Origin: Mycolicibacterium sp. J2
GTDB taxonomy: Bacteria > Actinomycetota > Actinomycetes > Mycobacteriales > Mycobacteriaceae
Direction: 5' to 3'
NCBI RefSeq assembly: GCF_026240945.1
Contig: NZ_JAPFPY010000005.1
Location: 1 to 64,000, forward strand
Length of the DNA stretch: 64,000 bases
Shown here: positions 24,707 through 33,089 of the stretch, in pieces
Position numbering within the stretch: position 1 is the first letter of the stretch
How the letters are laid out: each line of letters opens with the position of its first letter
Made by a program: the position numbers and the translations under genes
The notes under the pieces: generated by a model
What the model was told of the DNA's origin: nothing
Database searches by the model: none
The model's input: only the letters and a program-made list of their open reading frames with translations

Positions 24707-27193
24707 TTAGGTCACGACGTTGACCGGACGGACGCCCCAGATGTCGTCGCAGTACTCTTCGATGGCCCGATCCGAGGAGAATTTGCCGCTGCGCGCGCTG
24801 TTCAGGATCGACATCCGGGACCAGGCGTCGCGATCCTTCCACGCGGCGCTCACCCGATCCTGGCACTCCACGTAGGACGCGTAATCGGCCAAGACCAGGA
24901 ACGGGTCGTCGTAGCGCAGGTTGTCCACCAGCGGTCGGAACACCTCGGTGTCACCGTGCGAAAAGTGGCCTCCGGCAATCAGATCGAGTACCGAAGCCAG
25001 CTCGGCGTCGGCCTCGATATAGTCTGCCGGACGGTACCCGTCGTGCTTGAGTGCTTCGACCTCTTCGACGGTCAGGCCGAACAGGAAGAAGTTCTCCGCA
25101 CCGGCCTCCTCCCGGATCTCGACGTTGGCGCCGTCGAGCGTGCCGATGGTCAGCGCGCCGTTCATCATGAACTTCATGTTGCCGGTGCCGGAGGCTTCTT
25201 TGCCGGCTGTCGAGATCTGCTCGGAGAGATTGGCGGCCGGGTAGATCAGATGAGCGTTCTGCACGTTGAAATTCGGCAGGAACACCACCTTCAGGTACTG
25301 GTTCACCGTCGGGTCGTTGTTGATCATGTCGCCGACCGCGGTGATGAGTTTGATGATGCGCTTGGCCAGGAAATATCCGGGGGCTGCCTTGCCGCCGAAG
25401 ATGAAGGCCCGCGGCGCGATCTCGATGCCGGGGTTCTTCTTCAACCGCAGATACTGGGTGACGATGTTGAGTACGTTGAGGTGCTGGCGCTTGTACTCGT
25501 GGATCCGCTTGACCTGGATGTCGAACAGCCAGGTCGGGTCCAATTCGACCCCGGTCTCGGCCACCACGAAATCGGCCAGCCGGGCCTTGTTTGCCCGCTT
25601 CATGTCTCGCCATTCCTGGCGGAAGCCGGGATCGTCGGCGAACGGTTCAAGGCCACGCAGCCGGTCCAGATGGGTCAGCCAGCCGTCACCGATGGTGCGG
25701 TCGAGCAGGCTGCGTAACCCCGGGTTGGACAGCGCCACGAAACGCCGCGGCGTCACACCGTTGGTCTTGTTCGAGAAGCGTTCTGGCCACAGCTCGTAGA
25801 AGTCTTTGAGCACACTGGATTTGAGCAATTCCGAGTGCAGCGCCGCGACTCCGTTGATGGCGTGGCTGCCGACGGTGGCCAGGTAGGCCATCTTGACAGT
25901 CTTGCCGTTGTCCTCACCGATCAGCGACATCCTGCGCACTCGCTCCTCGTCACCGGGGAACTTCGCGCGCACCTCGTCCAGGAACCGGCTGTTGATCTCG
26001 TAGATGATCTCCAGGTGGCGCGGCAGGCTCTCGCCGAACAGGCCCAACGGCCACTTCTCCAGGGCCTCGGGTAGCAGGGTGTGGTTGGTATAGCCGAAGG
26101 TCGCGACCGTGATGGCCCAGGCCGTGTCCCAGTCGAGGCGGCGCTCGTCGACCAGCAGGCGCATGAGCTCGGCGACGCCGATCGAGGGGTGGGTGTCGTT
26201 CAGTTGCAGCGCGAATCGTTTGGGCAGATCCAGAACCGATACGTCGGCCAGGTCGTCCATGATGTGCAGGACATGCTGCAACGAGCAGGAGACGAAGAAG
26301 AACTGCTGCAGCAGCCGCAGTCGCTTGCCCACCTCTGGTTCGTCGTTCGGGTACAGCACCTTGGTGACGGTCTCGGAGGTGACCTCCTCCTCGACGGCTT
26401 TGTAGTAGTCACCGGTGTTGAAGGCGTCCAGTGCGAAAGACTGCACCGCCCGGGCACTCCACAGTGTGAGCACGTTGCACGTCTTCACCCCGTAGCCCTG
26501 TATCGGCGTGTCGTAGGCCACACCCTGGATGATCCGGCCGGGGATCCAGCGGACCCGCTGCACACCGGCGTCGTCGGCGTAACGCTCGGTGTGGCCGCCC
26601 CACAGCACCGGGTAGTGCACGTCGGGTTTGGCGATTTCCCAAGGGTTTCCGTTGACCAGCCAGTTGTCGGTCTTCTCGACCTGCCAGCCGTCGTGAATCT
26701 CCTGGTCGAAGATGCCGAACTCATAGCGGATGCCGTAGCCGATCGCGGGCCGGGCGAGGGTGGCCAGCGAGTCGAGGTAGCAGGCCGCCAGCCGGCCGAG
26801 GCCGCCGTTACCGAGCCCGGGCTCCTCCTCGCAGGCCAACACCTCGTCCATATCCTGGCCGAGTTCGGCCAGTGCGGCGCGGGCGGCGTTCTCGATGCCG
26901 AGGTTGAGCAGATTGGCCCCGAGCTGCGGACCCATCAGGAATTCGGCGGACAGGTAGCAGGTGACCTTGCTGCCGAGGTCCAGTGACGTCTGGGTGGATG
27001 CAACCCGATTGTCCTGCATGCGGTCCCGGACGGCGAGCGCCAGCGCGCGGTAGTAATGCTCCGGCCGCAGCGCCGCGGCAGGGCGGCCGATCGAGTACCG
27101 GATGTGATCGACGATGGCGCGGCGCAGGGCGTCGGCCGACAAGCCGGTGCGGGCACGCTCGGCGGTGGGGGAGGGCGCGTCGAGATCGGTCAT
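24707..27193 (-). CDS. glgP: Glycogen phosphorylase
   Basis: An 828-residue GT35 enzyme that releases glucose 1-phosphate from alpha-1,4-glucans with phosphate. The pyridoxal-phosphate lysine sits in the signature [14 protein letters not shown], and [17 protein letters not shown], the glucan/active-site region, is near 135-152. Length is standard for the family. The ATG at 27193 starts MTDLDAPSP and lies opposite the phosphotransferase gene promoter; the frame extends upstream without evidence of use. It is 41 bases upstream of the phosphoketolase and probably co-transcribed with it. Confidence 0.94.
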   Translation of the reverse strand: MTDLDAPSPTAERARTGLSADALRRAIVDHIRYSIGRPAAALRPEHYYRALALAVRDRMQDNRVASTQTSLDLGSKVTCYLSAEFLMGPQLGANLLNLGIENAARAALAELGQDMDEVLACEEEPGLGNGGLGRLAACYLDSLATLARPAIGYGIRYEFGIFDQEIHDGWQVEKTDNWLVNGNPWEIAKPDVHYPVLWGGHTERYADDAGVQRVRWIPGRIIQGVAYDTPIQGYGVKTCNVLTLWSARAVQSFALDAFNTGDYYKAVEEEVTSETVTKVLYPNDEPEVGKRLRLLQQFFFVSCSLQHVLHIMDDLADVSVLDLPKRFALQLNDTHPSIGVAELMRLLVDERRLDWDTAWAITVATFGYTNHTLLPEALEKWPLGLFGESLPRHLEIIYEINSRFLDEVRAKFPGDEERVRRMSLIGEDNGKTVKMAYLATVGSHAINGVAALHSELLKSSVLKDFYELWPERFSNKTNGVTPRRFVALSNPGLRSLLDRTIGDGWLTHLDRLRGLEPFADDPGFRQEWRDMKRANKARLADFVVAETGVELDPTWLFDIQVKRIHEYKRQHLNVLNIVTQYLRLKKNPGIEIAPRAFIFGGKAAPGYFLAKRIIKLITAVGDMINNDPTVNQYLKVVFLPNFNVQNAHLIYPAANLSEQISTAGKEASGTGNMKFMMNGALTIGTLDGANVEIREEAGAENFFLFGLTVEEVEALKHDGYRPADYIEADAELASVLDLIAGGHFSHGDTEVFRPLVDNLRYDDPFLVLADYASYVECQDRVSAAWKDRDAWSRMSILNSARSGKFSSDRAIEEYCDDIWGVRPVNVVT

Positions 27194-27274
27194 GGGTGCA
27201 GTCTGGCAGGGGTACGTGCACATCGCGCGCGCAAGAGGCGTCGGGCGGGTTAACTGATGTGAGACGCTGCGGGC

Positions 27275-28327
27275 ATGTCCGGTGTACCCGAGCTTGTCGA
27301 CGTCCTGCCGCAACACCGCGTGGATGAAGCCGCTCTCGCTCGTCATCTGGGCGCACACGGTATCGAAGGTCCGCTGATGATCCGCCAGTTCCAGGGCGGC
27401 CAGAGCAATCCGACGTTTCATTTAACTACCGGCGCAGGCGAATTCGTGCTACGCAAGAAACCACCCGGCGCGCTGTTGCCACGTGCCCACGACGTCGGTC
27501 GCGAGTATCGGGTGATGGCGGCACTGGCCGGCTCGGGGGTGCCGGTGCCACGGATGCGGTTGATGTGCCAGGACCCCGAGGTGATCGGGACACCGTTCTT
27601 CGTGATGGACCATGTGCCGGGCCGGGTGTTCCCCGATCGGGTGCTGCGCGACGGGACACCGGCCGAGCGGGCGGCCATCTACGAGGACTTGGCCCGGGTG
27701 CTGGCCCGATTGCACGGCGTGGATTGGCGCGCGGCCGGGCTGGGGGACTTCGGTCGGCCCGACGGGTACCTGGCCAGGCAGGTCGCGTTGTGGACCCGGT
27801 CCTGGGCAGCCGTGAAGGTGGAGGACTGTCCGGATATGGAGCGGCTGGCCGCCTGGCTGCCCGAGCATCTGCCCGCCGACCAGGAGGCGACCATCGCGCA
27901 CGGCGATTACCGGCTGGGTAATGTGCTGATCCATCCCGCCGAGCCGCGCATCGTCGCGGTGCTGGACTGGGAGCTGGCCACCATCGGGGACCCGCTGGCC
28001 GACCTCGGATATGCGGCCATGACATATCACCTGCCCGGTGACGACGATCCGCTGACCGGGGTGGCCGGTGAGGATCTGACCGGTACCGGCATCCCCACCG
28101 AGCGCGAGTTCGTGGCGACTTACTGCCGGCACGCCGGTGTGGACGTGCCGGACAACCTGGACATCTACATCGTGTTCTCGATGTTCCGGCTGGCCTCGAT
28201 CGTTGCCGGGGTGTGGCGGCGTGGCATGGACGGTAACGCCTCCGATGCCAGGGCGGGCACCGGCGTTTTCCGGGATCGCTATCGCCACCTGGCCCGGCGG
28301 GCGTGGGAGCTGGCCGCCGGGCTGTGA
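27275..28327 (+). CDS. Aminoglycoside phosphotransferase-family (APH/ChoK-like) kinase
   Basis: 350 residues with the kinase core of the APH family: Brenner motif HGDYRLGNVLIHP (His209, Asp211, Asn216) and metal motif VLDWELATIGDP (Asp231). The N-terminal half has the nucleotide-binding lobe (GGQSNPTFHL, FVLRKKP). This subgroup is common in mycobacteria near acyl-CoA dehydrogenases and resembles the kinase domain of human ACAD10/11, so a 4-hydroxyacyl-CoA kinase is possible. An antibiotic-resistance role is less likely. It is divergent from glycogen phosphorylase. Confidence 0.83.
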   Translation: MSGVPELVDVLPQHRVDEAALARHLGAHGIEGPLMIRQFQGGQSNPTFHLTTGAGEFVLRKKPPGALLPRAHDVGREYRVMAALAGSGVPVPRMRLMCQDPEVIGTPFFVMDHVPGRVFPDRVLRDGTPAERAAIYEDLARVLARLHGVDWRAAGLGDFGRPDGYLARQVALWTRSWAAVKVEDCPDMERLAAWLPEHLPADQEATIAHGDYRLGNVLIHPAEPRIVAVLDWELATIGDPLADLGYAAMTYHLPGDDDPLTGVAGEDLTGTGIPTEREFVATYCRHAGVDVPDNLDIYIVFSMFRLASIVAGVWRRGMDGNASDARAGTGVFRDRYRHLARRAWELAAGL

Positions 28328-28345
28328 AAACCGGAGCCGGCTTCC

Positions 28346-28351
28346 TATACT
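28346..28351 (+). promoter_or_regulatory. -10 box of a probable leaderless transcript
   Basis: TATACT ends 6 bases before the ATG at 28358, the spacing expected when transcription starts on the start codon. A possible -35 (TGTGAA, 28323-28328) lies 17 bases upstream. No ribosome-binding site precedes the ATG. Confidence 0.5.
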
Positions 28352-28357
28352 CACGCG

Positions 28358-28648
28358 ATGAGGATGAAGGTGTGGCTGGCGGTCGCCGTCGGAATCGCCT
28401 CGGTGGCAGTGGTTCCGGCGACCGCGCACGCCGATGTGTGCGGCAGTGTGGGCGGGCGGCGCGGGAACGTCAGCGTCGGGGGATGCACCGATATCGCTGG
28501 TGCCATCGCCGACTGGGCGCCGCCACCGTCGGAATACGCGCCGCTGCCCGAGGACTTCGACACGCCCCCGCCGATCGGTTCCAACGTGAGCATCTGCGGC
28601 AACGTCGGCGGACCCCGCGGCCGTGTCAGCGTCAGCGGCTGCACCTAG
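28358..28648 (+). CDS. Small secreted protein with a duplicated cysteine motif
   Basis: A 96-residue protein with a signal peptide (core about 5-21, cleavage near AHA25). The mature chain has two copies of an 18-residue unit, VCGSVGGRRGNVSVGGCT (27-44) and ICGNVGGPRGRVSVSGCT (79-96), 13 of 18 positions identical. An acidic/proline-rich linker joins them. Each unit has two cysteines 15 positions apart, so each could close a loop by a disulfide after export. I recognise no characterised family. The promoter looks leaderless. It may be a cell-envelope peptide; the function is unknown. Confidence 0.72.
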   Translation: MRMKVWLAVAVGIASVAVVPATAHADVCGSVGGRRGNVSVGGCTDIAGAIADWAPPPSEYAPLPEDFDTPPPIGSNVSICGNVGGPRGRVSVSGCT

Positions 28649-28655
28649 CCGGCAG

Positions 28656-29129
28656 CTACACCGCCGTCAGATACCGTTTGGTGATGATGCGTTGTGCCAC
28701 AGCGGTTATCGGTCCCCCCAGTCTGCTCCACCCGGTGGCATGCCGGGAGAATGCGATGACCTCCGCGTAGACCGTGCCGTCGGAGGGGTCGTAGCGGACG
28801 GTGAACAACTCTTCGCCGGATTCCGGGTGCCCGGGCAGTGTGCCATAGGCGAACCCGCGGCGGTTCTCCTCTGCCACGACGTAGACGACGCGGCACGGCG
28901 CGCGCAGCGGCCCGAAACCGACGGTGACCTCGGCGCCCACGGTGGCGGTGTCGTTGTCGGCGCGGGCCAGCACCCCGGCGCCGCGGTGCATGCCCCAGCG
29001 CAGAACCGCGTCACCGGCGGATTCGAAGCGTGCTCGGCCCGTGCCGATCGGCGCCGCCACGTGCACGTGGTGATAGCCGGCGGGTAGCGGGCCCTTGGTC
29101 GCACCGATCTCGGAGTAGGTCAGATCCAC
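28656..29129 (-). CDS. DUF1990-family protein
   Basis: 157 residues. The segments GATKGPLPAGYHHVHVAAPIG, WGMHRGAGV and EELFTVRYDPSDGTVYAEVIAFSR are typical of DUF1990, a START-like fold of unknown function common in actinobacteria. The GTG at 29129 is chosen because the conserved sequence begins there; the frame is open upstream into the next gene. It lies 16 bases after the GlxA-type regulator on the same strand and is probably in its operon. Confidence 0.75.
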   Translation of the reverse strand: MDLTYSEIGATKGPLPAGYHHVHVAAPIGTGRARFESAGDAVLRWGMHRGAGVLARADNDTATVGAEVTVGFGPLRAPCRVVYVVAEENRRGFAYGTLPGHPESGEELFTVRYDPSDGTVYAEVIAFSRHATGWSRLGGPITAVAQRIITKRYLTAV

Positions 29130-29145
29130 CGTTTCACTATCGCAG

Positions 29146-30138
29146 TCAGGACGGCTGGTCGGGTGATACCTGAGCGGTGCGGAACCTGTCGCGGTAGGCC
29201 CTTGGGGACAACCCGAGCTGGGCGACGAACACTCGGCGCAGCGTCTCGGCGCTGCCGAATCCGGCGATCTGCGCGGCGTCGGCCACGCTGTGGCCGGCAT
29301 CGAGGGCACCGCGGGCGGTATCGATCCGGACCTTCTCCACGTAGCGCGCCGGGGTGGTGCCCAGTTCGGCCTGAAACAACCGGGTCAGCTGGCGGGTGCT
29401 CAACGCGGCAACGGCGGCAAGGTGTTTCACGCTGTGATCGGCTGCCGGGTCGGCAGCGATGGCCGCCGTCACCGCACGCAACGCCGACTCAGGCGGCGGG
29501 TCGGCCTCGACCAGGGCGGAAAACTGCGACTGACCGCCGGCGCGTTTGAGGTACACCACCAGCGAGCGTGCCACCGAGCGCACCAGATCGGTTCCGTAAT
29601 CCTGTTCGACCAGGGACAGTGCCAGATCGATTCCCGCCGTCACCCCTGCCGAGGTGTACACCTCGCCGTCGCGCACGAAGATCGCGTCCGGTTCCACGCT
29701 GACCTGTGGGAATGCGTGCGCGAGCAAGGTGACGTGGCGCCAGTGCGTGGTGGCCCGCCGGCCGTCCAGCACGCCCGCGGTCGCCAGGATGAAGGCGCCG
29801 GTGCAGATCGAGGCCAGCCTGCGGGTGCGCGCCGGTACCGCGCGCACCGCGTCGACCAAACCGCGATCGATGGGTCTGCCGACCAGCGCGTCGCCGCCGG
29901 CGACCAAGACGGTGTCCGCCGATTCGATGTCATCGAGCCGATCGGTGACCGCGAACGGGGTCCCGATCGAGGTGGCCACCTCGGCGCCGTCGGGGGAGGC
30001 GATCCGCAGCCGGTATCGGGCGCCGAATCGGTTGGCTTCGGCGAAGACCTCGGCGGGCCCGACGGCATCGAGCAGCTTCACCCCGTCGAAGACGACGATG
30101 ACCATTTCCCGCGCTGCCACTGCTCCATTGTGTCGCAT
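29146..30138 (-). CDS. GlxA-family transcriptional regulator (DJ-1/PfpI domain plus AraC HTH)
   Basis: About 330 residues. The N-terminal two-thirds is a class I glutamine-amidotransferase-like DJ-1/PfpI domain, with SICTGAFILATAGVLDG carrying the nucleophile-elbow Cys. The C-terminus holds the two helix-turn-helices of an AraC regulator (HLAAVAALSTRQLTRLFQ, VADAAQIAGFGSAETLRRVF). Such proteins sense small metabolites and bind direct repeats. It is divergent from the HD-domain gene at 30242 and upstream of the DUF1990 gene, so both are likely targets. The ATG at 30138 is used; a second Met lies eleven codons later. Confidence 0.82.
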   Translation of the reverse strand: MRHNGAVAAREMVIVVFDGVKLLDAVGPAEVFAEANRFGARYRLRIASPDGAEVATSIGTPFAVTDRLDDIESADTVLVAGGDALVGRPIDRGLVDAVRAVPARTRRLASICTGAFILATAGVLDGRRATTHWRHVTLLAHAFPQVSVEPDAIFVRDGEVYTSAGVTAGIDLALSLVEQDYGTDLVRSVARSLVVYLKRAGGQSQFSALVEADPPPESALRAVTAAIAADPAADHSVKHLAAVAALSTRQLTRLFQAELGTTPARYVEKVRIDTARGALDAGHSVADAAQIAGFGSAETLRRVFVAQLGLSPRAYRDRFRTAQVSPDQPS

Positions 30139-30198
30139 TCTGTGGGAAAGGCGGCCGATCGGCCATGCCCGGTGCCGGCCCCGTACGGCAAGACTGGA

Positions 30199-30218
30199 CG
30201 TCAGAACGTCGTAAGAAC
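30199..30218. promoter_or_regulatory. Direct repeats, candidate AraC/GlxA-type operator
   Basis: CGTCAGAAC at 30199-30207 and CGTAAGAAC at 30210-30218 repeat with an 11-bp period, one helical turn, the pattern bound by the two helix-turn-helices of AraC proteins. They precede the HD gene by about 24 bases. A perfect GGCCGATCGGCC palindrome at 30153-30164 is also in this gap. Confidence 0.35.
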
Positions 30219-30241
30219 CTGTCGAACAAGGAGATTCGATC

Positions 30242-30889
30242 ATGACCGGTGTTGCCGAAACCATCGCCGATATCACCATCCCGGATACCGCGCTGGTACG
30301 CGATGTCACCGCCTTCATCCGCGATACCGAGGACGACCTGCTCTACCACCACTCCCGCCGGGTGTTCCTCTTTGGGTCGCTGCGCGCCCGTGCGCGGGGT
30401 ATTTCGCCGGATCCGGAGCTGCTCTACACCGCCGCGATGTTCCACGACATCGGACTGACCGAGAACTACCGCGCCTCGCAGTTGCGTTTCGAGGTGGACG
30501 GCGCCAACGCCGCGCGCGAATTCCTCCGCGCGCGAGGTGGCGACGAGGCATCCGCACGTCTGGTCTGGCTGGGTATCGCGCTGCACACCACGCCGGGCGT
30601 GCCCGAATTCCTGGAACCCGAGGTCGCATCGGTGATCGCGGGCGTCGAGACCGATGTTCTCGGCATCGGACGTGACCAGCTGCCGCCCCAGGTGGTGGCC
30701 GCGGTGACGGCCGCGCACCCGCGGCCCGACTTCAAGAACCGCATCTTGCAGGCCTTTGTCGACGGTAACCTGCACCGGCCGGCCAGCACCTTCGGGAACA
30801 TGAATGCCGACGTCCTCGCCCACTATGACCCCTCGTTCGTCCGGGAGGACTTCGTCGAGATCATCCGGGCCAGTTCCTGGTCCGAGTAA
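30242..30889 (+). CDS. HD-domain hydrolase, cyanamide-hydratase-like
   Basis: 215 residues with an HD metal-dependent hydrolase domain: YHHSRRVFLFG near 35-45, the MFHDIGLTENY His-Asp pair near 66-76, and a later ALHTTPG. The arrangement is like fungal cyanamide hydratase and related bacterial proteins that act on small nitriles or amides, but the true substrate is unknown. The ATG at 30242 has AAGGAG in good position. It is divergent from the GlxA-family regulator, its likely controller, and nearly abuts the convergent 13E12 gene. Confidence 0.8.
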   Translation: MTGVAETIADITIPDTALVRDVTAFIRDTEDDLLYHHSRRVFLFGSLRARARGISPDPELLYTAAMFHDIGLTENYRASQLRFEVDGANAAREFLRARGGDEASARLVWLGIALHTTPGVPEFLEPEVASVIAGVETDVLGIGRDQLPPQVVAAVTAAHPRPDFKNRILQAFVDGNLHRPASTFGNMNADVLAHYDPSFVREDFVEIIRASSWSE

Positions 30890-30895
30890 CGCCCG

Positions 30896-32359
30896 TCAGA
30901 ACGGCGGGGGTTCGGCGTTCTCATCGATGGTGTGCTGGTTGAGTCGCCGTTCGGCCTCGATGCGGGCGGTGCGCATCGCAGCGCGGGTGCGGCGGCGTTG
31001 CGGCATGGACAACTCCCGGTCGGCGATGTCACCGACCGGTGCGGGCGGCGGCGCCGCGGTGTGAACCAGTCTGTCGGGGAACAGGATTCGGCTCAGCGGC
31101 ACGGTGGTGTAGGTGTGGCCGGTGGGGCTGGTCCAGGTGTGCGATCCGTCAGGATGCTGCCGTTTGATCCAGCCACCGAAGGTCTTGAGCAGATGGTGGG
31201 TGCTGCACAGGGCCGACAGATTGCCGGGGTGGGTGGCCCCGGCCGGCCAGGGCACGCTGTGGTCGAGATCGCAGTGCTTGGCGGAGCGGTTGCAGCCGGG
31301 GAAGACGCAGACGAGATCCCGGGTGCGGACCCAGCCGGCGATCTTGCTGGTGGGGCGGTAGCCGGGCGCCGCGGGCAGATCGGCGGGGTCGGCCAGGGAC
31401 GTGACGCGGGCGCCGGTGGTCACCAGTTCGGTGAGCACCGGACCCGGCAGCACACCACCGTCGATGAGCACACCGGGTGCGGCGACGGTCGCCACGGGGC
31501 CATGGCGGCGCGCACCGTCACCGTGCAGGTCGGGGTCACGGAGCGCAGTCGACGGTGGTGCCGATTCGGTCAGTACGTACACCGTGACCGTTGACGACCG
31601 CAAATCCTCCTGTACTGCCGGGCAACTCGGATTTCCGCACAGACACGCGAGCCGATCTGCACCGGGGTCGGCGCCGAGCAGTCCGAGGGCGTCAGCCATC
31701 CGCTGCGGCGTGGTACGCGGGTCGTCGGCGCAGACCGTGGCGGCGATCGCGGTGAGGCGGGTGCGCAGGACAGTGGCGTCGGTGGCGAACAGCCGCCCGT
31801 AGACGCCGACCGTGCCGGCGAGACCGTCGGCACCGCCGAACTCCAGGTACCGCGAGCGCGCCGCGCAGCGGGTGCCGTGCACGGCGGACGGATCGAATTT
31901 CTCGATCCACACGTCGATCGTGTTCTCCAGCCCTTTCTGCGACAGCGTCCCGAGGTGCGGGGCGATGCCTGCCAACGCGGCATCGATGAGCGCCAAGGGT
32001 TCGTCATGGATGACCAGGCGAGTGCGCCACGTGATGGCGGCAGCGATTTTGGCCGAGATAGCACCGGCGGCCAGCAGGTCCCCGACCTTCGGTAGCCGGT
32101 CTCGCAGGGCGACGGCGATGCGCATCTGCGCGGAGGCGGCCTGCTTGGACAGCCCGCAGGCGGCCGACACGTCGGCGGTGGCGTATTCCCAGCCGTCGAT
32201 CGCGGCATGGGCGATCGCGTCCTCCTCGTCATCGCAGTGGTGCGTGACGATCGCGGCGATCACCGCCCATCGCTGCGCCGCGGCGGTTGCCTCGGCCCGG
32301 GTGGCTGCGCGCAGTGCGTCGATCAGCGCTGCGGCGTCCTTATCGGCCGGTTCGAACAT
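30896..32359 (-). CDS. 13E12-family protein (DUF222 plus HNH nuclease domain)
   Basis: 487 residues. The N-terminal DUF222 region spans about 1-300, with the repeat-family segments AAAITWRTRLVI and RTRLTAIAATV and a cysteine cluster CLCGNPSCP. The C-terminal HNH domain is near 352-400: CVFPGCNRSAKHCDLDHSVPWPAG, then NLSALCSTHHLLK, with all metal and zinc ligands present. Members are numerous in mycobacteria and usually called 13E12 REP proteins; the substrate is unknown. A LexA-like box covers the start codon, so SOS induction is expected, and TAGCAT six bases before the ATG suggests a leaderless transcript. Confidence 0.88.
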   Translation of the reverse strand: MFEPADKDAAALIDALRAATRAEATAAAQRWAVIAAIVTHHCDDEEDAIAHAAIDGWEYATADVSAACGLSKQAASAQMRIAVALRDRLPKVGDLLAAGAISAKIAAAITWRTRLVIHDEPLALIDAALAGIAPHLGTLSQKGLENTIDVWIEKFDPSAVHGTRCAARSRYLEFGGADGLAGTVGVYGRLFATDATVLRTRLTAIAATVCADDPRTTPQRMADALGLLGADPGADRLACLCGNPSCPAVQEDLRSSTVTVYVLTESAPPSTALRDPDLHGDGARRHGPVATVAAPGVLIDGGVLPGPVLTELVTTGARVTSLADPADLPAAPGYRPTSKIAGWVRTRDLVCVFPGCNRSAKHCDLDHSVPWPAGATHPGNLSALCSTHHLLKTFGGWIKRQHPDGSHTWTSPTGHTYTTVPLSRILFPDRLVHTAAPPPAPVGDIADRELSMPQRRRTRAAMRTARIEAERRLNQHTIDENAEPPPF

Positions 32360-32367
32360 GTGTTCAT
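32352..32367. promoter_or_regulatory. LexA/SOS box over the 13E12 start codon
   Basis: TCGAACATGTGTTCAT matches the mycobacterial LexA site TCGAAC-N4-GTTCGA at 10 of 12 fixed positions. It covers the ATG at 32359-32357 of the 13E12 gene on the minus strand and lies just downstream of its TAGCAT -10 box. LexA bound here would block initiation. Confidence 0.65.
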
Positions 32368-32483
32368 GCTACGCCCGGCCACCGACAACTTGGCGCAGAA
32401 ATGAACAGCGGCAACATCATTCGACCCGTGCCGCTGAAAAGTCGCTCGGAGGTGGGCAATCGGAACCACGCCGCACTCCGGAC

Positions 32484-33089
32484 TCACGGCACGATCAACA
32501 CGTCCAACGTCCGTGGGCCATGCACCCCTTCGACCCGTTGCAACTCGATATCACTGGTCGCGCTCGGCCCCGAGATGAAGGTCAGGGGCCGCGTCGGGTC
32601 CAGGGCGGCGAAACCTTGCGGCACGGTGTCGACGATCTGATCCACTCGTACGACGCAGATGTGGTGATCGGGCACCAGGGTCAGGGCTCGACGGCCCTGT
32701 GTGGGACCGGCATCCAGCACGATGGTTCCGGTCGCCGCGATGCCGACGGCGCAGCCGGTGAGCACGGCATCGGCGCGGTCCAGCTCCGAAACATCCAGCG
32801 GGGGCGCATCGATCAACGTGTGCACGCCGGTCACCCAGTCGGCAGGGGCGTCGGCAGGTGTCACCACGGTCGCATCGGCCGCGACGAGGGCGCGTACCGT
32901 CGCCGCGATGTCCGTGACACGGTGCACCCGGGCCCGGTACTCGGCAACGGCCTCGGCGAAGCGCTCGACATCGGCCGGTCCGGTGAGCGGATCCCGAAAG
33001 TAATCCCGCGGTACGGCAACAGGTTCCGGTGGTGCGCCGGTCAGCGCCGCACGGATCCGGCCCAGCATCGCCGCTCGTGCATCCGTCAC
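32484..33089 (-). CDS. lutC: Lactate utilization protein LutC
   Basis: 201 residues of the LUD (YkgG/LutC) family, the third component of the LutABC iron-sulfur L-lactate oxidising complex. Recognisable parts are AVGIAATGTIVLDAGPTQGRRALTLVPDHHICVV and FISGPSATSDIE near the C-terminus. The GTG at 33089 overlaps the stop of lutB as GTGA (33086-33089), indicating translational coupling. It is last of the three-gene operon. Confidence 0.9.
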   Translation of the reverse strand: MTDARAAMLGRIRAALTGAPPEPVAVPRDYFRDPLTGPADVERFAEAVAEYRARVHRVTDIAATVRALVAADATVVTPADAPADWVTGVHTLIDAPPLDVSELDRADAVLTGCAVGIAATGTIVLDAGPTQGRRALTLVPDHHICVVRVDQIVDTVPQGFAALDPTRPLTFISGPSATSDIELQRVEGVHGPRTLDVLIVP

